Source of the DNA: Chloroflexota bacterium
GTDB lineage: Bacteria > Chloroflexota > Anaerolineae > Caldilineales > Caldilineaceae
Length of the DNA: 14,877 nt
Direction of reading: 5' to 3'
Assembly: GCA_003451595.1 (NCBI GenBank)
Contig: DMDA01000119.1
Location: 1-14,877, forward strand
The translations under genes were made by a program, and so were the position numbers. The notes under the pieces are model-generated. The model ran no database searches. It saw only the letters and a list, made by a program, of their open reading frames with translations, and was not told where the DNA came from. Shown one piece after another: positions 14,740-14,877 of this stretch (the first letter of the stretch is position 1; each line of letters begins with the position of its first letter).

Positions 14740-14877
14740 CGAATGATCCTGTCTTTTTATCTTGCCGTTTCTGTAGTCTTTGGGGTTCGGTGATCCTGGC
14801 CACGGAATGTCAACCCGGTTGTTGATGCCTGCTAGTATAACCCATCCTGATAAAAAAATCAGTTGCCAATGCGTTGC
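14740..14877 (-). promoter_or_regulatory. hemD upstream region
   Basis: On the minus strand TATACT (14839-14834) is a good -10 in GTTATACTAG, though its -35 is weak. A palindrome CTGAT-N6-ATCAG (14847-14862) overlaps the expected -35 and could be a regulator site or the end of a neighbouring transcript. A perfect TTGACA (14813-14808) has no matching -10. No further gene starts before the window ends. Confidence 0.4.

Noticed and set aside
14808..14813. Perfect minus-strand TTGACA as the hemD -35
   Set aside because: No acceptable -10 at the right distance downstream.

Overview
The window looks like chromosomal DNA from a member of the Chloroflexota, probably Anaerolineae/Caldilineae-like. 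This is an inference, not a search result. It rests on GC-rich codon use, OmpR-type regulators beside large secreted SBBP-repeat proteins with Thr/Pro linkers, a YLP-V-V motif in two exported proteins, a short SRP RNA, and an NrfA that seems to keep its N-terminal membrane anchor. No insertion sequence, integrase, CRISPR array or phage gene is visible.

Layout. From 1 to 3501 are housekeeping and regulatory genes: an orphan OmpR-family response regulator (+, 266-1039), a NifS/IscS-type cysteine desulfurase (-, 1032-2198) whose stop codon shares an 8-bp palindrome with the regulator's stop, and the translation-associated ATPase YchF (+, 2401-3501). A strong hairpin separates ychF from the next block. 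From 3578 to 10156 everything runs on the minus strand, in transcription order: response regulator, sensor histidine kinase, a secreted protein with two copies of one beta-rich domain, and a 911-residue secreted SBBP-repeat protein. From 10412 to 13366 a plus-strand respiratory block holds nrfH (tetraheme quinol dehydrogenase), nrfA (pentaheme nitrite reductase), a textbook intrinsic terminator and a formate/nitrite-family channel. At the right end, on the minus strand, lie uroporphyrinogen-III synthase (hemD), tRNA-Ser(GGA) and the SRP RNA.

How the parts may work together. NrfH takes electrons from the quinol pool and NrfA reduces nitrite to ammonium on the outer face of the membrane, while the FNT channel moves nitrite or formate. 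NrfH plus NrfA need nine covalent hemes, and hemD lies nearby. The two-component pair is divergent from nrfHA, and the shared 255-bp intergenic region holds a perfect CRP-type palindrome, an N8-spaced GTA/TAC palindrome and phased TGTAA boxes.

The most interesting unexplained signal is a 46-bp promoter-like block found upstream of both secreted-protein genes at almost the same distance from the start codons (45 and 47 nt), with identical internal spacing. It suggests the two exported proteins are one regulon. A 22-bp-stem hairpin between these genes, a histidine rather than lysine ligand motif at NrfA heme 1, and an unusually long closing stem on the SRP RNA also deserve checking.
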